64,000 nt of DNA from Euglena gracilis (GCA_039621445.1 CP154955.1:19696691-19760690); one strand, 5' to 3'; shown: positions 1-9,921, counted from the stretch's first letter. Notes: generated by a model from the sequence alone, not told the origin. Program-made: numbers and translations.

Positions 1-256
1 CTTGAGGTGTGGGATTTCTCAAATTGTCAAATTTTGGAATACATGATCGCCGGAAATAAGCGCTGTGTGCGTTGTGGTTGAATCCTGTGACCATCTGTCG
101 AAAGCCCTTGAGAAGAGCTTTCGATAAGAGGGGCAACATGAAGCGGACATGTGAAAACTTCAATCGGCCGATCGACATGTCCATGAGCCCAAAGGAAATC
201 AAAATGCTCAAAAATGTTCAGAAAATGGGTATTTGGGGCAAATTTGGCCGTGATTC

Positions 257-310
257 CTTGAAATGCCAGTTCGGGCGTGAAGAAGCCGGAGCCCCCTGGT
301 CCACGGTTTC
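257..310. repeat. 54-bp direct repeat, copy 1
   Basis: This 54-base segment (begins CTTGAAATGCCAG, ends CCACGGTTTC) recurs without any difference that I can see at 1673-1726 in the same orientation. The pair brackets the palindrome, inverted repeats, tandem arrays and PHD-finger fragment between them. Exact identity suggests recent duplication or recombination between copies of one mobile unit. Confidence 0.85.
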
Positions 311-316
311 TATACA

Positions 317-429
317 CAAATTGTGGCTGAGCCCAGATTTCAGCCTGAAAACGTGTTCAGCCAGGGGGCCCCCGAAGGGGGCCCCCTGAACACGTTTTCA
401 GGCTGAAATCTGGGCTCAGCCACAATTTG
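317..429. repeat. 113-bp near-perfect palindrome
   Basis: The left arm begins CAAATTGTGGCTGAGCCC and the right arm is its reverse complement, ending GGGCTCAGCCACAATTTG. The arms meet at a G/C-rich centre around 365-385, with only a small bulge and a short loop. As RNA or single-stranded DNA it would form a long hairpin. It touches the left inverted repeat of the following unit. Confidence 0.85.
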
Positions 430-544
430 TTTAAAAACGTGTTCAGAGCCCGCCAAATGCCTGCCCTGAAATTCGTGGTCATGATTCACGCAAGGGGTCA
501 AAAACGCGAATATGTGAAATTCGGTCCCAAAAAACGGCGCCCTC

Positions 545-690
545 ACTGAAAACGTGCCTGAACACAGATGCCTTCACTGAAAACGTGTCATTGCCACAAA
601 TGCCCTCACCGAAAACGTGCCTGAACACAGATGCCTTCACTGAAAACGTGTCATTGCCACAAATGCCCTCACTGAAAACGTGTCACCCCC
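545..690. repeat. tandem repeat array, left copy
   Basis: A ~63-base unit alternates ACTGAAAACGTGCCTGAACA with ACTGAAAACGTGTCATTGCC. About two units are present, ending in a poly-C run. The same array recurs at 1468-1620, so the PHD-finger fragment is flanked by two copies. Confidence 0.8.
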
Positions 691-732
691 CCCCCCCCTT
701 TTTTCTTTTTTTCCTTTTTCCCGCAGCCCTGC

Positions 733-1292
733 CAATATGACCAAACGCACGGCAAACTTTGTGAATGGTCTTTTGCCACCACCCCCTAGGACGGAACTGT
801 TCCTGGCTGCACTCGCGGCATACCAGATGCCAAGAAGCCGAAGGTTGACCCCTTCATGGCACCTTGCTGGCACAGGGCAACACAAAGAAAAAGTCTGGCT
901 CCGAGGTGCAGAGCTTGCTGCTGTTGCCAACTGTTTGGAGTTCGCCAAACTGTGTCAACATCGGCAAGCCTCTTGTCCTGAGCTGGATGCTTTCTTTGTT
1001 GCCTGGACGGGATGGGAGCTGGAACCCAGCCTGTTGTTTGATGAGGCGAGCGTCATCGAACAATGTGTGGTCCCCTGACCAACCCCCTGTGCCTCGTGCT
1101 GTGTCCCGACTACCTATAAAACAGGAGAAATGTGGTTTCTGTGGTGTTGCCATTCCGAAAAATCCAAATTGTGTGGAGCTGAACAACGTTGTCTGTGACG
1201 CCTGCGGTTTGGCATATCATTTTCATTGCCAATATTTGCGGCGGCCACCAAAGTATGGCTCTTTTTTGTGTAAAGCCTGTTGTGTGCCGTGA
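733..1292 (+). CDS. PHD-type zinc finger protein fragment
   Basis: Two open stretches in different frames look coding. The first (to ~1062) includes ELAAVANCLEFAKL and DAFFVAWTGWELEP; I do not recognise it. The second (~1124-1292) contains a PHD-like C4HC3 pattern: CGFC, then CDAC, YHFHC and FLCKAC, followed by a stop at 1290-1292. PHD fingers usually bind histone tails and also occur in proteins of some transposable elements. The frame change could be a short intron (GTGTGGTC at 1063 to the AG at 1122-1123) or a frameshift. No start codon is defined. Its position inside a repeat-bounded unit suggests a mobile-element gene, but this is inference. Confidence 0.55.
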
Positions 1293-1467
1293 TTTTCGCC
1301 CCTTCCCTGTCGTTCTGCCAAGGCAACCTAGCCTTCTTGTTGTCGTCTTCGTGTTGTAGGGTGCCCCCGACCCGCCTTACCCGTTGAGGACCACCCGGCC
1401 TCTCAACCGCACGCCGATTTTTCATGATTGCGATTTCGCACACCGATTTTTCTTGCTGGGGGTTGCC

Positions 1468-1620
1468 ACAGATGCCCTCACTGAAAACGTGCCTGAACAC
1501 AGATGCCTTCACTGAAAACGTGTCATTGCCACAAATGCCCTCACTGAAAACGTGCCTGAACACAGATGCCTTCACTGAAAACGTGTCATTGCCACAACTG
1601 CCCTCATTGAAAACGTGTTC
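1468..1620. repeat. tandem repeat array, right copy
   Basis: Same unit as the array at 545-690 and in the same orientation, again about two units. It adjoins the right inverted repeat at 1619. Confidence 0.8.
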
Positions 1621-1672
1621 ATGACCACGAATTTCAGGGCAGGCATTTGGCGGGCTGAACACGTTTTTAACG

Positions 1673-1726
1673 CTTGAAATGCCAGTTCGGGCGTGAAGAA
1701 GCCGGAGCCCCCTGGTCCACGGTTTC
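1673..1726. repeat. 54-bp direct repeat, copy 2
   Basis: Identical to 257-310. It begins two bases after the right inverted repeat of the 431-1670 unit. Confidence 0.85.
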
Positions 1727-2049
1727 AACAACTGTTTCCAGAACGACGGTTCGGATCGCCAGTCGTCTGATGAAAAGAGCTTTCAATTGAGGGGTGAGTT
1801 TGTACTTGGACGGTTGACACAGCCAGAAATACCCTCGCGATCGCCGGAATTTGGTGAAATGCAAAGTGGCGTGACATTACAGATCAGTGGTCCGAGATTG
1901 GTCCTGGGAGTGTCCTTTGACCCGGGCGTGAAGCCGTGGTTCTGAATGCCGCCCGAACCGGCGTTCTGAGCCACGGCTTCACTCCCGAACCGGCATTCTG
2001 GACACAGTTTTCGTATCAGAAACCGTGTTTGGGCCGATTTCAAGACGTA

Positions 2050-2375
2050 AAAAGTCTTACCCCCCCCAATTAGAAGCCCCCCCCCCCCCCAAATAGCACC
2101 CCCCCCCCAAATAGAACCCCCCCCCCTGGGGTTTCACGCCAAAAACCCAAATTACAGCCCCCCCCCCCCGATCGGCCTGTCCACCCAAAACTCGAAAAAT
2201 GCGTCTTGCAAATTCTTAAAGTTGGACCCCGTTCCATTCCTAGATTGGCCGTTGGCCGAAGGTTTTTTCTTTAGACAAAGGGTACCCAATTAGAAGCCCC
2301 CCCCCCTCGGGATTTCCGCAGAGTCACCGAATATTAGCCACGGGGGGCTTCTAATTGGGGGGGGGGTGGTTAAGT
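2050..2375. repeat. C-rich element with inverted ends
   Basis: The left part carries CCCCCCCAATTAGAAGCCCC and the right part its complement GGGGCTTCTAATTGGGGGG. Between them are further runs of 7-14 C separated by AAATAGMACC-like words. It could be a small MITE-like repeat or simple-sequence expansion. The motif AATTAGAAGCCCC also occurs at ~2288. Confidence 0.5.
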
Positions 2376-2539
2376 CTTCGCCAAACACGGTTTCAGACTA
2401 GAACAATGTTTTGGGCCAGGTTTCAGGGGGGCCTAGTGCCTTTGGCGCCGCGGTCCCCGCCCCTGGGTTTTCCCTAACTCTTGGCCCAAACACAGTTCTG
2501 GACATATGGGCCCGGTCCTGTAAGTTGGTATGCAAAAGC

Positions 2540-2760
2540 CTGATTTTTGAGTGGTAAGGAGGCCCTAATTTTGAATGGCCAATGCCTAATTTTGAGTGGT
2601 AACCCCAATTTTGAGTGCACAAATTACCAATTTTGAGTGGTAAATGTCCAATTTGTTCCTAACTTTGATTGGAAAATGCCCAATTTGGTGCACACTTCCA
2701 AATTTTAGTGGCAAATGCCTCTTTTTGCTGTGCAAATTCTTGATGTTGGGTCGTAATGCC
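2540..2760. repeat. degenerate tandem repeat (AATTTTGAGTGGTAAATGCC-like)
   Basis: Around eight imperfect units of ~25 bases, each containing AATTTTGAGTGG or AACTTTGATTGG, follow one another. No coding potential is apparent. Confidence 0.6.
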
Positions 2761-4286
2761 GAACTTGACATACAAAATCCAAATTTTAGACAACCATTTC
2801 CTTGTTTGCTTTGAAATTTTGTGTGGGGATTATGGGTTTTGATGGGTTATGGATTTTTTTGGTCACTTTTAACCGCTCGTCACTTTTTGATTGACAATTA
2901 TTGGGTTGCAATGAAAACAGTGAAGTCAACAGAAGAAAATATGGAATGGTTAGTTGAGAAGTTTTGCCGAAGTTGCGGATACCAGATATCAGTTTTGTTC
3001 CCAATGTCGACCTGTTTCTGTGGAGATTTTTCGAGTTTTTCACTAATTTTCGGAAATTTTTGGTCTTTGATACTTGAGTCGTTTTTTTTTTTTTGAGTGA
3101 GAACAAGTTTGCAACTGTTTTACCTTGGAGGGTGGGCACTAGTTGAGGGGGGTTGTTTGCCCCCCCCGGTTGATTCTTTCAAAGACAGTTGCCTTCCCAA
3201 TTTTTTTATTTTTTTTTATTTCAAATCTCATTTGGAATCTGGCTGGGCCATTTTTTTGGGAAGTCAACCGGTTTGAGTTCGGTTGAGCATCCCCCAAACC
3301 AGACCCCCCCCAATTTTGCATTTGAGCTGAAATTTTTCGACCTGGGGATTATATTGTGGTAGGTTCGGCATACCACCCCCCCTTTGGCGGTCAGACCCCT
3401 CAGCACGGCAAAATGTGAACGGCGCTGAAGGGCCGAAACTTTTTGGTTTTTTTTCAATGAAATTTAATTGGAATTGGGAACATTTTTTGGGGAATTCAAC
3501 CGGTTGAGTCCAGGTGGGTCAGGTGTTAGGGGGGGGGGAGGGTCCGGGACCCTATGAAGTCAACCGAACCACCGGGGGGGGGGTGCAAAAATGAAGTCAA
3601 GCAGACTATGCTTTTTTTCATTCTTTTACTCTTTTTACTTTTTATACTTTATACCTTTTTTTTGCTTCACTCCTGATTTTTCTTGAGTAAAAGCGGTGTG
3701 TTTTTGCCTTAAAAAAAACAGAGACAATAGGCGAAAGCTTGATTTCTATTCTTCTGGAGTCACTGGTCGATGGTGGGCGATGGAACCTCAATTGGAATTT
3801 TGGGGTCCGGGAAGGGTATTTGCGTTCATATTTGGTTTGGCCCATTGGCTCTTCCTTTCCTTCAGTCAATGATGATAACTTGTCTATTCTTTCTTCTCTT
3901 GTTGGACCTTGGAGCCCATTGTTTGCAATGTTTTGCTTCCTGCCACCACAAACAAAGTCTGTATCAGAACTATTGTGATAAAAAATTAGTACATAATGTG
4001 CATCTGCACATGTCACACTTTTTTTTGTCCCATACAAATTGCGCCCATATACAGCGCAAGTTGAGGACACCCAAACCAACTGTCGGAGTGCCCAACGGTT
4101 GGTTGCTCAGCGGCAGCTCAACCGGGAACCCTTGGCTCTTTGAGATGCTGTTTTTTTGCTTGAAAATGTGCTTTCGAGGCTGTCAGAAATGAGGTATTGG
4201 GGTGCCCTTTGTGCGAAGTCCCTGGCCAGGTTCGCCACAGAAACATCGTTAGGTCCCACCCTGGCAACATTGTTTTAGTGAAGCAG
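2761..4286. other. no recognisable gene; presumed upstream/intronic sequence
   Basis: T-rich sequence with poly-C and poly-G runs (for example 3299-3312 and 3529-3540). Open frames here have no recognisable protein character. The first exons, the promoter and any start codon of the FKBP gene could lie here but I cannot identify them. Confidence 0.5.
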
Positions 4287-4523
4287 AGCATTGCTTCTGC
4301 CCTGATCCCAAACCATGGCCAAGAGTGGCTGGACGAGGTTGCGGGGCAGGCGAACGTCACCAAGACCCCTGGGGGGCTGCTGTACAAGGAAGTCACGGCG
4401 GGCTCGGGTGTGGCCACCCCCGGCAAACGGGACTCTTGCAAGCTGCATTACCGTGCGTCGCTGTACGATGGCACGGAGTTTGACTCGACACACGCCAAAG
4501 GCGAACCGGTATTGTTGACATTG
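4287..4523 (+). CDS. FKBP-domain gene: domain 1, N-terminal half (exon)
   Basis: The translation contains QEWLDEVAGQ, GGLLYKEV and KLHYRASLYDGTEFDST, the hallmark first half of an FKBP peptidyl-prolyl isomerase domain (an N-terminal helix like those of Mip/FkpA-type proteins, then the LxYK strand and the HYxGxLxDGTxFDST loop). FKBP residues Phe36 and Asp37 are conserved as FD in EFDST. The exon start is uncertain (an AG lies at 4285-4286). I place the 3' end after codons for VLLTL at 4523, because the next exon then resumes the FKBP pattern. A GT at 4509 gives a poorer fit. It is the first of three related domains on this strand. Confidence 0.8.
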
Positions 4524-5542
4524 ACCAGCTTTGTGACGTCGTTCTGTCTTTTGACTCAATTGTGTGCCATCCTTCAATTGTTTGCTTTTTTTGACAGGGA
4601 TGGCAATTTCGATGCGATTTCTGAATGCAATACTCAATCACCGCAGGGAATTCTGAAGCAGAAAAGCAAACGTATTAAACTTGCGAGCATACAATCACTT
4701 ATAAATCGCTAGTATTTGATTTACCTATCCCCCCCTCCCGGGGGGGGGACCAAATTGGCCTGGCTCCGAATGTGCCGGAATTTTTTCACATTTTTTTGTC
4801 AATTATCCCATGGGTCAAAGTGGCCAATCCCTTGGGGGTAGTGACTGACCGATTTTCGAAAGAAGCGGTTTCTGTAAGAACGGTTTCTGACTGGTTTCTG
4901 AAAGAGTTGCCCCTCTGGCCCCTTACTGACCCCCTCCACCCCGGGGTCAGCAAAAAAATTGGTTGTTGTGCTTGTGGTTGTTGTGGTTGTGGTTGTGAGA
5001 ACATTTGCTGCAGGAATCTGTATTCTTCTGTTTATTTTCTTCTCCTCCCCCTTTTTTGCGAGGATTGTCCAGGAAATATGAAAGTTTTCTTGGGGGATGG
5101 GTCCAAGGATGAGTAGTGGCTTACTTTCTTCAGCCTGTATCCATTTTTTTTTTGAAAAAGGCGGTTGTTAACTTACCGATCATGTTAAGTTCTTTTGCTT
5201 GCATTCACTTTTGATATTTTGCCATCTGGGTTGGATCACAAGCCCCCTTCCTCCCTTTCTTTTTGGCAGGGAAATGGGCACCTGAATTTTTTTTGCTTCT
5301 TTTTTGCTTTGCCACCCAGAACATTCAATGCAGCAGGGATTTGAAGGTTTTTGGAGAACGCCAGTTGAGCGCAAATTTGACTCAATTGAATATCGCATCG
5401 CACCAAAAGTTCCAATTGGGCCATAGCGGCCTCTCCAGCATTCAAAAGCCGCTCTTTGAGTTCAGTTCGGTTCAGAGCTTGCTGCATTTTTTGTGTGCCT
5501 TGTGCAATGCGTTTGGTCACCGTCCTGTCCGCAAGGCTGTCC
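4524..5542 (+). other. non-conventional intron 1 of FKBP gene
   Basis: Ends are complementary: CAGCTTTG at 4526-4533 and CAAGGCTG at 5532-5539. Removing 4524-5542 joins VLLTL to APQMVSG, matching the spacing in domain 3 (VTVAPKQLIKG). It contains a repeat related to the 18.9-kb and 29.8-kb family (4830-4970). Confidence 0.65.
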
Positions 5543-5647
5543 GCGCCCCAGATGGTGTCGGGGGTCCGCGAGGCGCTGCAGTTGATGCAGGAAGGGGACA
5601 AGTGGGAGGTCTATCTGCCCCACTGGAAGGCGTTTGGGAAACGTGGC
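5543..5647 (+). CDS. FKBP-domain gene: domain 1, central exon
   Basis: Encodes APQMVSGVREALQLMQEGDK then WEVYLPHWKAFGKRG. This is the FKBP segment normally written VIxGWxEALxLMxxGxKWxxxIPxxLAYGxxG. The Trp at the base of the FKBP pocket (Trp59 in human FKBP12) is Val here, and the usual AYG is AFG. The acidic GDKW turn and YLP strand are intact. The exon ends after codons for KRG; the next base starts an intron that is not GT. Confidence 0.8.
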
Positions 5648-5904
5648 CAGGCTTCTTCTTAAGCAAGGCCGGGGGCCAAAAACGGTCGTCATTTTCAAGG
5701 GAAATTTGCTGTTGTTCGACTGGGATGGACCCAAAACTGCCCCCCCCCGGGGGGGTTGGTGTCCTCCCCCCCCCCCCCCCCGGGCGCTTGGCCTGGGCCA
5801 TGATTGAAGGTGGGAGGGTGCTCTGGCGTTACCCACCCAACCAGACTTGAAAGCAAGGCACCCCCCCCCCCCCGCCGGGTGGGAAAAAGGAGCCTTGGTT
5901 GGGC
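5648..5904 (+). other. non-conventional intron 2 of FKBP gene
   Basis: Begins CAGGCTTCTTCTT at 5648 and ends near AAAAAGGAGCCTTG (5884-5897), whose complement is CAAGGCTCCTTTTT. Removal joins KRG to VPPKVPPY in frame. GTGGC and GTTGGGC lie just outside the two ends and may be a degenerate direct repeat. Confidence 0.7.
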
Positions 5905-5987
5905 GTCCCCCCCAAGGTGCCGCCATACAGTGCCGTGAAGTATGAGCTGGAGCTGGTGCAGATTGTGCCTGCGACTGCCTCCCCAGC
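5905..5987 (+). CDS. FKBP-domain gene: domain 1, C-terminal exon
   Basis: Encodes VPPKVPPYSAVKYELELVQI, the final strand of an FKBP fold (usual form IPPNATLxFEVELLxI), then the start of an Ala/Pro/Ser linker (VPATASPAS). The 3' end is placed just before CAGCACACAGGG at 5988, whose complement occurs near 6900-6910. The same ELELxQIxPA ending is found in domains 2 and 3, which supports a tandemly duplicated domain. Confidence 0.75.
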
Positions 5988-6910
5988 CAGCACACAGGGA
6001 GACCCAAGTGACGGCCCACAGCGTCGAACACGTTTCAACTCATTCCGGACAATTTTTGTGGTTTTCAATAAAAAATTTATTTTCTGACAATCGTTTCCCC
6101 CCCCTTCCTCCCAAAGTTTTCTCCGACGGCCTCTGGATGGATTCGGATGGATGGGCATCATCCGAACTCATCCATGTGAGAAGCAGCCCATACCCACCTA
6201 CCCACTCTCGTTTTTCGCTGCCCTCCTGCCCCTGGGAGGGGATGAATGGCCATGCAGGTCGAGTGGTGGGGTGAACACCTCTCAAAATATGTTCCTGGAT
6301 TGGTTTTTGATGATAATTTCAGCCAAAAAAGGTGTCTCAAAGGGTGGTAATCAGGCTTTTTTTTTAATTAAACTCAGAAGCCCCCCCCCCCCCCGGGAGT
6401 GGTGGGTTCTGGGCTGGACCTGGGGGGGAGTTCCAGAAGCAGCTGGGTGTGGGTTTCGGCCGAAGTGCCTGAATTTTTTTTGAGAAATGTCTTTGGGCGG
6501 GCCGTTGTTGGGGGGGGGAGGGGGGGGAGGGGGTCACGCCGGGCTGGGTTGGCAGGGGTAGATGCCTGGTGGGAATGCCAGAAACCTTTTGTGTGGGTTG
6601 TGCACTTTCCTGGTGGAGGGAATCGCCAGACATTTGCCTTCCCAGGTAAAAAAAATTGACTCTGCAACGTGGTGTTCATTGTGAAACTTCCTGTGTGCCC
6701 TCGGCAATTATTTATTATTAGTATAATAAATTATTTTAAAACAATTGTCAATTAGTAAATGAATCATTTAATTAATTATAATTATTAATTAAGTGTAATT
6801 AAATTAATATATATAGTTTATTATTGAACCGGGAAATGATTCGACCTTGCAACCTCCAGTCTCTAGGACCGGGCCTTGTTGAGCCGGGGGTGGTGGGCAC
6901 AGCCCTGCTG
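5988..6910 (+). other. intron 3 of FKBP gene with an AT-rich island
   Basis: CAGCACACAGGG at the left and CCCTGCTG at 6903-6910 on the right are partly complementary. The intron contains poly-C/G tracts and a sharply AT-rich stretch at 6700-6830 (only A/T words such as TTAATTAATTATAATTATTA), very unlike the surrounding sequence. No gene is seen within it. Confidence 0.5.
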
Positions 6911-7044
6911 TCCGAGGGGCCCCCCTGGGGGCCATCTCCCCCAGCGGGGCGCCAGTCGGGGAGCAGACGGCAGAGGAGAAGTGGCTTGCGGAGGTGGAGC
7001 AGCAGACGGGGGTGCTGCGGGGCAGAAAGGGTTTTTTGTACAAG
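6911..7044 (+). CDS. FKBP-domain gene: domain 2, N-terminal exon
   Basis: Encodes GEQTAEEKWLAEVEQQTGVL then GRKGFLYK. This matches the AEEAWLAEQ helix and LYK strand that open domain 3 and the QEWLDEV helix of domain 1. The exon is taken to end after TAC AAG at 7044, because the sequence then enters CGGGCCTTT, complementary to AAAGGCCCG at the other end of the intron. The upstream limit is approximate. Confidence 0.7.
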
Positions 7045-7948
7045 CGGGCCTTTCCTAAAGGCACCCCCAGGGCGGTGTTTATATATCATGGTTTTAGACA
7101 GCCTGTTTTTGCATGTTTTTTTTTTTTCACGCAGAAAATCTTATTTTCTATCTTTTTTTTCGAAACCTGTTCATATATATTTTATTTTGCAGTTGCTGTT
7201 TTGGTATCTTGAACAAAGAACAACTTCCTTGGCTGGCCAGGCAGCCTCGACATTCCAGGATGAGGATGATGTCTTTCAAATTCCCCCAAAACAGAAATGT
7301 GCATTGCATCTGTCTCTGCATGAGAGAAAGAATCACTGCAACGCAGAGCACAATGGATGCTATTGCTGTGTGGGGGTTGTTTTACCCACCCTCTCAAATA
7401 GACACCCCCATAAATATTCACCCATCTGAAATAGCCCCCCACAAAAATATCGTCTGGCCGCCTTACCTGAATGATCGTTGGGACCATTTTGGGGTTGGCT
7501 TGAAGAAAGTGATGTGAACAAATTGAGAATCAAAATACCTCCAATTTTTCTTGCACTTTCCAAAGAATTTTTTTTCAATGACTTCCATGACGTTCACCAG
7601 ACTGGCGGATGCCATGCAATAAATGGTGAATTTTGATTCTATTTGAGGTTTGATTCAGATTTTTTTTATTGGTATCTCCACAGCAAACTGTCCACAGGTC
7701 CAGTTTTTTTTTGCACATCCAACTTTCTCCAGCCTCAATTTTGTCACCATGACATGACGCACTCCAGAATAAATGTTGAGGGTACATTAAACAGGAGGCA
7801 TTTTTGAGGTATTTTTGATCACCAGAACAATTTCGTCGATATGAAAATTTTCCCCGTAGTATTTTCACGACCATCCACACCACCACTGCCTAAAAAAATG
7901 TGCACGGGCCTTTTCGCCTTGCTCACAGGCAAAAGGCCCGTGCCCAAG
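7045..7948 (+). other. non-conventional intron 4 of FKBP gene
   Basis: Starts CGGGCCTTT (7045-7053) and carries AAAGGCCCG at 7932-7940, a perfect 9-base inverted match. ACAAG before and CCCAAG after the ends resemble a direct repeat. Removal joins GFLYK to VLGTGGG, the expected FKBP order. No internal gene is seen. Confidence 0.65.
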
Positions 7949-8084
7949 GTGCTGGGCACAGGCGGCGGGCTGGTCAATGCTTCCAAGACGGACTTCGTCA
8001 AAGTGCATTACCGCGGCAGCCTGTATGACGGCACGGAGTTCGCCACCACCCATGAGACTGGGGAGCCCGCCTTCCTTTCTGTGG
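7949..8084 (+). CDS. FKBP-domain gene: domain 2, HYRG exon
   Basis: Encodes VLGTGGGLVNASKTDFVKV and HYRGSLYDGTEFATTHETG, then EPAFLSV. The HYRGSLYDGTEF signature of FKBPs is clear, but the catalytic-pocket Asp (FD in domain 1) is Ala here (EFATT). The 3' boundary is set by comparison with domains 1 and 3. Confidence 0.8.
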
Positions 8085-8629
8085 CTTTTCTTTTGCTTCT
8101 GAGTCCATCTGAGTTATCAGGTTTTTTCATTTTTGTTTTGTTGCTATTTTTGTGTGTGGGAGATGAAAGTTTCTCACTCGCTCTCCGAGCCGACCGTGAC
8201 TGTGTGTGTATCTGCAGCACACATTATATGCCAGCATACCAGATGTTCATTTTTGTGCGTTCGCCATGGACCTGTAAAAATTTCTGTGGTGTATGGATTT
8301 TTTCCATTATTGGGCGAAAATGGGGCAATAATGAGTCCGAAATGGACTGTCCATCCCAGTCCTTTGAGTCAAAAGCAACCTTTCGTGCGATTAGGTACTT
8401 TATACATATCTTGTCCATTGCTTGTATTTTTTTTTGCAGGCATCATTTTTTTGCTTCATTTGCAAACACCAAAAGCAAGCAATGCAACTGTCAGCAATAA
8501 ATGCAAGGAATGGCATGGTCCAGATGTGTCTGTCGGCCGAGCTCATGGTGCACCCCGAACAAAACCGGGGCTTTCAGTTGGCATTGGCACCTGCCCTAGA
8601 CCATCGCCTTTTAAAGGAGCAAAGGGAAT
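8085..8629 (+). other. intron 5 of FKBP gene
   Basis: The ends are imperfectly complementary: GGCTTTTCTTTTGCTTCT near 8083-8101, and AGGAGCAAAGGGAATCC near 8615-8631. No gene is recognised inside. An open stretch at ~8480-8570 (including MVQMCLSAELMVHPEQNRG) looks superficially coding but does not match the FKBP pattern. Confidence 0.45.
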
Positions 8630-8710
8630 CCCCCAAAGAGCACCATCAAGGGCCTGAGCTATGCGTTGCAGGCGATGCGGGAGGGCGATCGGTGGGAGAT
8701 TTACCTCCCA
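8630..8710 (+). CDS. FKBP-domain gene: domain 2, central exon
   Basis: Encodes PKSTIKGLSYALQAM then REGDRWEIYLP, equivalent to the VIxGW...EALxLMxEGDKWEIYIP block of FKBPs. The pocket Trp position is Leu (IKGL). The exon ends after ctc-cca (LP); the next exon begins with HLAYG. An intron with CAGGTCCCC at its left end follows. Confidence 0.75.
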
Positions 8711-8981
8711 ATCAGGTCCCCTCTTCGGGTTTGGTTGGTCTCCAAACCAAAGCATGTGGCTTGCCCACTTAACTAACTGCGTAGCATGTGTCTGATCCCC
8801 CGGGTCGAGGTGACTGCCTGTTTTTTCCCCTTCTGGTGACTGACTGCCCCCCAGCTCCGGATTCCCCTGGAGTCTGCCAGGAGTGGCTGAACGGGGCCAC
8901 CCAAAGACACTGGAAAATTTTCTGGAGATCCGTTTTGCATTGCTGGTGACTGGTGACTGGGTTTTTAAAAATTTATTAAAC

Positions 8982-9108
8982 CAGGGGTTTTCTGAAACAG
9001 GAGGGACCCCCGAGGGGGTGGGGCAGCCAGCACCCTAAAGCCGGGTTGGACCGAAAAAAAAAATTTCGGCACCGGGAACCCCCAGAGAGTTCTTTAAGAA
9101 AACCCCTG
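8982..9108. mobile_element. short TIR repeat (CAGGGGTTTTC...GAAAACCCCTG)
   Basis: Bases 8982-8992 (CAGGGGTTTTC) and 9098-9108 (GAAAACCCCTG) are perfect inverted repeats. The ends resemble the hAT-like MITE family at 9161, 11007 and 31735, but the interior differs and no clear 8-bp duplication flanks it. Confidence 0.5.
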
Positions 9109-9160
9109 GGCCTAACTCCTAAAATACAACCCAGCAAACCTGTTCCTGATGTTGCCCAGT

Positions 9161-9438
9161 CAGGGGTTTTTTTTTTTAGTCTTGGACCCCCAGGGAGGAG
9201 GGGGGGAGGGTAGGTGGGTCCGGCCGAACCCCCGGGGGTGGTATATATTTCGGCGATTCGCCGTGCGCCAAATGCGCCGAGAATTTTTGAAAGGTTCTAT
9301 TTTTAAGCATTTCCTCCGCTTTTTGGCCATTTTCGGGGAAGTGATGGGTCCCCTGAGACCCCCCCCTCCGGGTGGGGGGCCGAGGGGGCGTGTGGGTGGG
9401 GGGGACCCCCCCCCCCCCGGTCTTAAAAGAACCCCTTG
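9161..9438. mobile_element. hAT-like MITE, copy 1
   Basis: Left end CAGGGGTTTTTTTTTTTAGT, right end GGTCTTAAAAGAACCCCTTG, with the family core GGCCATTTTCGGGG between. Copies at 11007-11272 and 31735-32025 share ends, core and order of parts. Flanks (GCCCAGT and TACCAGT) only partly match, so the target duplication is eroded here. No coding capacity. Confidence 0.75.
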
Positions 9439-9590
9439 TACCAGTTCTGTCCACCCAAATTCTGTGCAAAACTACACATGTGAACCAGAAACTCTTACCC
9501 CCCCTCCCCCCAGCTCATCCAGGTGGATGAGCTTCCCCAACCCGACGAAAGCATGCTTGTGAGCTGTGGATGGGCCTGCTTTCCCTGCCG

Positions 9591-9659
9591 CACCTCGCCT
9601 ATGGGTGTAGTGGCTTGCCCCGCGTGACCGCCCTGACAGCGCTGCAGTACGAGCTGGAG
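9591..9659 (+). CDS. FKBP-domain gene: domain 2, C-terminal exon
   Basis: Encodes HLAYGCSGLPRVTALTALQY then ELE. This is the FKBP HLAYGxxGxPPxxxxxxALxYELEL end. The exon stops after GAG at 9659. The following bases are not GT but CCATCCATTCACTTG, complementary to the other end of the intron. The next exon supplies LLQIIPA, completing the ELELLQIIPA ending seen in the other domains. Confidence 0.75.
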
Positions 9660-9921
9660 CCATCCATTCACTTGCCACCTGCATGACCCATCGGGATGGG
9701 TGGGTGGGTTTGGGCCTTATGGGAATCCCGGTCCGTATGCAAATGGTTCAGGGCTGTCCTCTCTGCCCGCTAGTGTAGTTTGCACAGGATTTTCGGGGGC
9801 GAGAGGTCCGAGAAGCTTGCAGGAAAATGTACCCCCTCCCCCATGTTTATTCCGGACCGCCTGGACTGTCACTTTAGTGTTCATTGGGCTTGGGGGGCCC
9901 CAAGTGAGTCCATGGCGGGAG
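9660..9921 (+). other. non-conventional intron 7 of FKBP gene
   Basis: Left end CCATCCATTCACTTG (9660-9674); right end CAAGTGAGTCCATGG (9901-9915), complementary apart from three mismatches. GGAG lies immediately before the left end and just before the exon on the right, like a target-site or splice-site direct repeat. Neither GT nor AG rules fit the reading frame. Confidence 0.75.

Larger units (their letters stand above)
431..1670. mobile_element. inverted-repeat-bounded unit containing a PHD-finger fragment
   Basis: Bases 431-484 and 1619-1670 are inverted copies of each other: the left begins TTAAAAACGTGTTCAG and the right ends with its complement CTGAACACGTTTTTAA. Between them lie two copies of one tandem array and a coding fragment with a zinc finger. 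Terminal inverted repeats around coding sequence suggest a transposable unit, but I found no target-site duplication and no transposase. The duplicated segment at 257-310 and 1673-1726 lies outside both ends. Confidence 0.5.
8711..9590 (+). other. intron 6 of FKBP gene, hosting two MITE-like repeats
   Basis: CAGGTCCC at 8713 and GGGCCTG at 9572-9578 are complementary. CTCCCA before and CCTGCCG after the ends both encode LP and look like a direct repeat. The intron contains the short repeat 8982-9108 and the hAT-like MITE 9161-9438. Confidence 0.6.

Noticed and set aside
4509-5551. GT-AG reading of FKBP intron 1 (GT at 4509, CAG at 5549-5551)
   Set aside because: It keeps the frame but drops the VLLTLAP strand that domains 2 and 3 retain; the alternative with complementary ends restores the normal FKBP spacing.
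8470-8570. Possible extra exon (MVQMCLSAELMVHPEQ)
   Set aside because: It does not fit any FKBP segment and lies between halves of domain 2 that join well without it.
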